Positions 60,011-64,000 of a stretch of DNA of 64,000 nt are shown here, piece by piece. How positions within the stretch are numbered: position 1 is the stretch's first letter; every line of letters begins with the position of its first letter. The translations under genes and the position numbers were made by a program. The stretch covers positions 1,274,598-1,338,597 of the forward strand of contig SJOL01008347.1 in NCBI GenBank assembly GCA_004794785.1. The letters are read 5' to 3'. This DNA comes from Opisthorchis felineus. Taxonomy: Eukaryota; Platyhelminthes; Trematoda; Opisthorchiida; Opisthorchiidae. Under the pieces are notes generated by a model that saw only the letters and a program-made list of their open reading frames with translations, was not told the DNA's origin and did no database searches.

Positions 60011-63000
60011 CTCTTAATACAAGCTATTTAGCGAGCAAGCTGTTTCGCTGTCTATGAAAGAAACTGTCTCCTGGAAGATGCAATTCTTTTAAACAAAACC
60101 ATTACTTCTGAATTCACAGCTGATGCTCGTCACCCTCTTTTTCGTATACGGTTACGAGCTTCTCCTCTAGAATAAACTCTCTCACAACAACACCGGCATG
60201 ATGTAGATCCCGCACGTAGCTGCATACAAACCATAAGCTGGAAAGCAACCGGTTTGCGAGCATGGGGGTGACCGAATACCTAATCATCTGAATGAGTATG
60301 CTTAGCGACTTAAATGTTCGATAGTGAACTCGGTTTTGAGTTGTCATAAGATAGTTTCAAATCGTCTCGAATCGGTTCACATCAGATCAACGGAATCTGC
60401 TCAGCACTTAGATTGTAGGAGAAAAAAATAGTAGATCGGAAAGGCTTGCGGCCGACCACCTCAGTAGTAGCACAGCACTTGTACGACGCCCTGAGGTAAG
60501 CGGAATGAACCAAACATCACTGAAACGAACACTGAAAAAGAGCGCTTCATCTAAGTCAACAAGGTAACAGTGGTTGAGGCAGTAACAGAAGTTTAAACTG
60601 GGTAGTAGGAGTGGCCACCTCATTTAACGATCATTTTACGGATGGCCGTCCCAGCGCTTCGCCCACAACTAGAACTTTTGAACGCGGTCCACTGATCTAC
60701 GTCCTTTCATACTGTTGCATGCATCCAGTTCCATCTCATGAGGGCATTATGAAACATCATAGCAGGACTGACTGAATTCAGCCTTTTTGAGCACCTCGTC
60801 ATCTGTTTATATGCAGTCAGAATCAAGGTTTGGGCAGTATAACGGACAGAAAATTTGACGGGCAAACAAATAAGCCGGTGAAAAAATTAAGGCGGGCAAA
60901 GGTTGTCAGACCCCGGATCAAGTTGGGTAAAAGCACTGGGGCTGTAGACATAGTTCAGTGTCAAACTTATTGATGCAGGGCAAGGTTAGACAAAAATTTC
61001 AGTTGTTTACAACCCGCCGCTTCAGCAAAGCGCACAACCGCACGCTTCCAGAGCATCAGTGTTGAAAACTGACGATGATGATGTAGCAGTTTTTTAACAA
61101 CTGACGACTTTAAATAGCTGTCGCAATCGTGCAAGTGGCGAACGATTGCGCTGGACGGGATTTTCAAGCTATTAAGTGTTAAATTCCTTGGGACATACTT
61201 GCTACCACAAGTACATTGAGAAAGGCAGATATAGGAGATAACAAAAAGGGCCTGGTTTGTCTGGGTTGGTTTCTATGATCACCTGTGGTATTCTGTTGGG
61301 CGTTAAATGCTCTCTTGAGAGCTTGACTCAATCGCCGCCGAACTCGTCCATCATTCTAGTATCCTTTGAACGGTGATCTGGTGAATATTGTCTTTATGGA
61401 CCTCATCTTGTTTCCCCTTTGTGTTTTCGATGAAGCTATTGGGTTAGCCGTCTTTCTGCAGAACTGTTAAGACATTTCCTATATTCCTCTCCAAAGTCTC
61501 ATCAGAGCACTTTTTTCTGGCTCCGGTAAACGGACCTTGTACCAAGCTACGTTTATGATGCATATTCTTGCTCTGCTACTATATTTGTCTTGAATGTAGT
61601 GGGGAGCTACTGCGGTCGCTACTCATGTCACGTCATTACAAGAATCGTCTCTTGTTAGTCCTACCATCTATGGGTGCCCGATAACAAAGTATCGGCTGGA
61701 GACGTTGACAGACATGACCAAATCGCATGGCTAAGTGTAGTTCTGTTTGAATTTTTTTTAATTCCGAGCATATCCGTTCCAACAGTCACTCCGCGAGAAA
61801 GCCAACCCGTTTGGCGGTTGCCCAAAATGCATAACTATCCTCCCGTTTAGCGAAAATCCAGCAACTGGAACTAATGTGCTGTTGATACCATTGGCCATTG
61901 CTGCCGATAAACAAAATGAATTCCCATCACCACAAACGGAAAAAAATCATTAAAATGATATTCGGTGAGGTCGGTGATTTCGAAAACACTACCTGAGAAT
62001 TCACCATTCTAGGAGCCAGTAAACATGCGATCAGGTGATGTGAACTTCGTGAGTAAGGGATAAACTGCTCTACGTCCTGTGTGGGTGCGGGTTAAACACG
62101 CTGCCGATCAGACGCTCATGGCGAAGTGCGGACTGTCCAACTACTTACAGAAAGATCGCCCGTTCTTGAGATGCGCAGTGCCGATGAATTGAAACAACAG
62201 TGAAGCAGCTGTACAGTGCTTCTGGGCATAGACTGACTTCACTTAGGATGAAGGCTACCTTAAACTTGATATTCATTGCTCTATTGCAATGCGTCCATGC
62301 TTCGTTCCGGAATTTAAAATTTTGTGATGGAAATACATTCCTTCATCGAAGTTATCCGAACTTCCTTTATTTAAAACTAACCGCGAAGCATTGACAGCAA
62401 GAACATCTGACACCACCAAATGCCTTTAACCTATCTTCACACATCCGTCCATTCCACACATTATGAAAATACCTATTTCTATAATTTCATCCAGCTAAAC
62501 CCGATGCACCTGCATATGTGCGAAGTATGCAGTGAAAAGCCTAATAGAAATGTGTTACAACGGAGATGTAAGTGCACATCTTTTTATGTGTATCGGTCAT
62601 AAGGTGAAATATGAGCCACAGTCACTGTTAGTGTTCTGTCACTTTTAGGCCCTAGTCTTTCTACCGAGGGTCACATGGCTTTGGACATTGTCGAGTGACG
62701 TAATCATGACGTACAAATACGTAAATATGTTTGGTAGGCTCAGAAAACGAACATGGAAATTGCTGGCCAAAAATGATGTACTGAAAACTTCAAATATCCA
62801 AGAGCCATTAGCCGACGGACAGATTGCACCTGAGACATCTGGGACATAATTTGTTGAACTGAAATTTACCTGCGGTGAACAAACATACTATAGCTACATC
62901 AACAATCAGGTCCCACAGACAGTTCCAAAAAAAGAGACGGGACCTTGGGATGGATGGCCAGCAAAATCTGCGCAACTGAGCACTGCACCGGAAGCACATT

Positions 63001-63758
63001 TTCTTGGTATGGAAAGACGGCCAGAATAGGAGTTCCTATCCAGTGAGTCCCCTGATTAACAGATTTCGTAGCTGACCAACCAGGTCTAACAGCTGAGTTC
63101 ATTCCCTTTGACATCTTGCAAACACGTCCAAGCACTAAATGCCACGTGCAGTTTTCTTTCACGTGGCACTGAGTAAACATTCAGTCGCGCATCTACAACA
63201 AACAATCGCAGTCTAATGTACCTACACTATGTACTTTTTGACACTATATCCCACAAAGCATCCGTGATGTGACGTACAACATTGATGGGAAGGGTACATC
63301 AATTATAAACATCTCAGTGGAGTCAAGGGACGTTACAGCCATACTCCGTGATGTTTACTACAATCCAAAAAGTACTCTAGTATATGCACCGTTCATTTGG
63401 CACGTATATAATAAAAAACCGACTTTTCAAAGGCATCGATTGCTCTGCGACTAGGAGCGAAAACCCTGCGTTGGAAACGTTTCGATAAATTGGTGCGAAC
63501 ATTCGAAAAGCTCCTCTAATATGGGTGGACGGATCGAAGCGAATTCAGTCAATTGTCATCCTTTCTAACAAAGCGTAGTCGTTTATTCAATTTCATTAGT
63601 ATCGGTCCAGTATCTCGCTTAAATAGTTGTATATCAAAGGTATCACTACATAATGCATTCACAGAATGATGCTTCTATTAAGTCCTCTGACAGGCGAAAG
63701 TTCATTAGATGAAGACAGTCATTGCACAAATAGACTCACACCAGTGCACGGCCGTCAC
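60011..63758. other. No gene seen
   Basis: No firm gene. One open segment at 60412-60495 lies between an acceptor-like CAGCACTTAG and a strong donor (GAG|GTAAGC) and is exactly 28 codons, which is too little to support alone. A 48-codon frame at 62248 has a signal-peptide-like start. Minus-strand frames at 62808-63180 overlap one another. Confidence 0.4.
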
Positions 63759-64000
63759 GAAGAGACTGGACCTTACCGTGATGTGGCGGTTTGCGCACCT
63801 CAGCGACCCATTGAGCTATACTGGGGGGTGTCCCGCGACACTCGCAGAGTCTCTCACACCAGGTTGGTCAATGGGTAGAGGTCTGACGAACACAGTCTCC
63901 TAGCCCTCCAGATTGGGGGTTGGAACATGTGTGGCGACGTGTTCCGTAAAATTGGTAATGTACTTGCATTTCCAGCCCAACACCGCTGCCTTGCGGTTAG
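63759..64000 (+). mobile_element. R1 repeat, longest copy, runs off the window
   Basis: The first 175 bases match 27785-27959 almost exactly, and the sequence continues with GTGGCGACGTGTTCCGTAAAATTGG to the window edge, so the true 3' end is not seen. A-box-like TTGGTCAATGGG lies at 63864-63875 and B-box-like GGTTGGAACAT at 63918-63928. The frame read through it (for example PIELYWGVSRDTRR) is shared by both copies only because the DNA is shared, and it does not resemble a known protein. Confidence 0.72.

Noticed and set aside
62248..62394. 48-codon frame with a signal-peptide-like start (MKATLNLIFIALLQCVHAS)
   Set aside because: A hydrophobic start on a short frame is expected by chance several times in this much AT-rich DNA. 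No donor site or conserved tail was seen. It could be a first exon of a secreted protein, but there is no other support.
1..64000. CRISPR arrays, bacterial operons, rRNA genes, intact tRNA genes
   Set aside because: I saw no regularly spaced direct repeats, no gene clusters with ribosome binding sites, no rRNA-like sequence, and no tRNA-like sequence with good stems. The window has eukaryotic character.

Overview
The window looks like nuclear DNA from a eukaryote, most likely a flatworm (cestode or trematode). It is AT-rich, and I see no operons, ribosome binding sites or long intact genes. Apart from frames running through the assembly gap, the longest open frame is 178 codons, and it is a broken reverse transcriptase. 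Frames of 60-80 codons are scattered over all six frames at what looks like chance density. The flatworm placement is an inference from the style of the LINE, Penelope-like and tRNA-derived repeats and was not tested by any search.

Most of what can be recognised is decayed mobile DNA, visible as islands that look richer in G+C than the background (judged by eye). From left to right these are: an arm of an inverted-repeat transposon (10.7 kb); a non-LTR retrotransposon on the minus strand with endonuclease and the start of the reverse transcriptase (16.9-19.7 kb); another inverted-repeat arm (23.9 kb); a hexanucleotide microsatellite (27.3 kb); a tRNA-like repeat (R1) next to an 867-base gap (27.8-28.8 kb); a nearly complete inverted-repeat element (28.8-29.2 kb); an R1 fragment (31.5 kb); a Penelope-like element with a frameshifted GIY-YIG domain (38.3-39.4 kb); a minus-strand tRNA-derived SINE (45.7 kb); a second LINE fragment holding the C-terminal half of the reverse transcriptase (55.4-56.6 kb); a second inverted-repeat element (59.1-59.6 kb); a plus-strand SINE with a TTA-rich tail (59.8-60.0 kb); and another R1 copy running off the right edge (63.8-64.0 kb).

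The inverted-repeat elements form one family. Three copies end in GTAGTG, so the terminal inverted repeat would begin CACTAC, which suggests a non-autonomous CACTA-type element. This is the most interesting coherent signal in the window. No autonomous partner is present.

Host genes are at best hinted at. A few open frames sit behind good-looking splice acceptors, and some pairs join in a compatible phase (5.1-5.5 kb and 6.0-6.9 kb on +, an immunoglobulin-like frame at 22.5-22.8 kb on -). They are listed with low confidence because open frames of this size are common here by chance. The rest appears to be intergenic or intronic.
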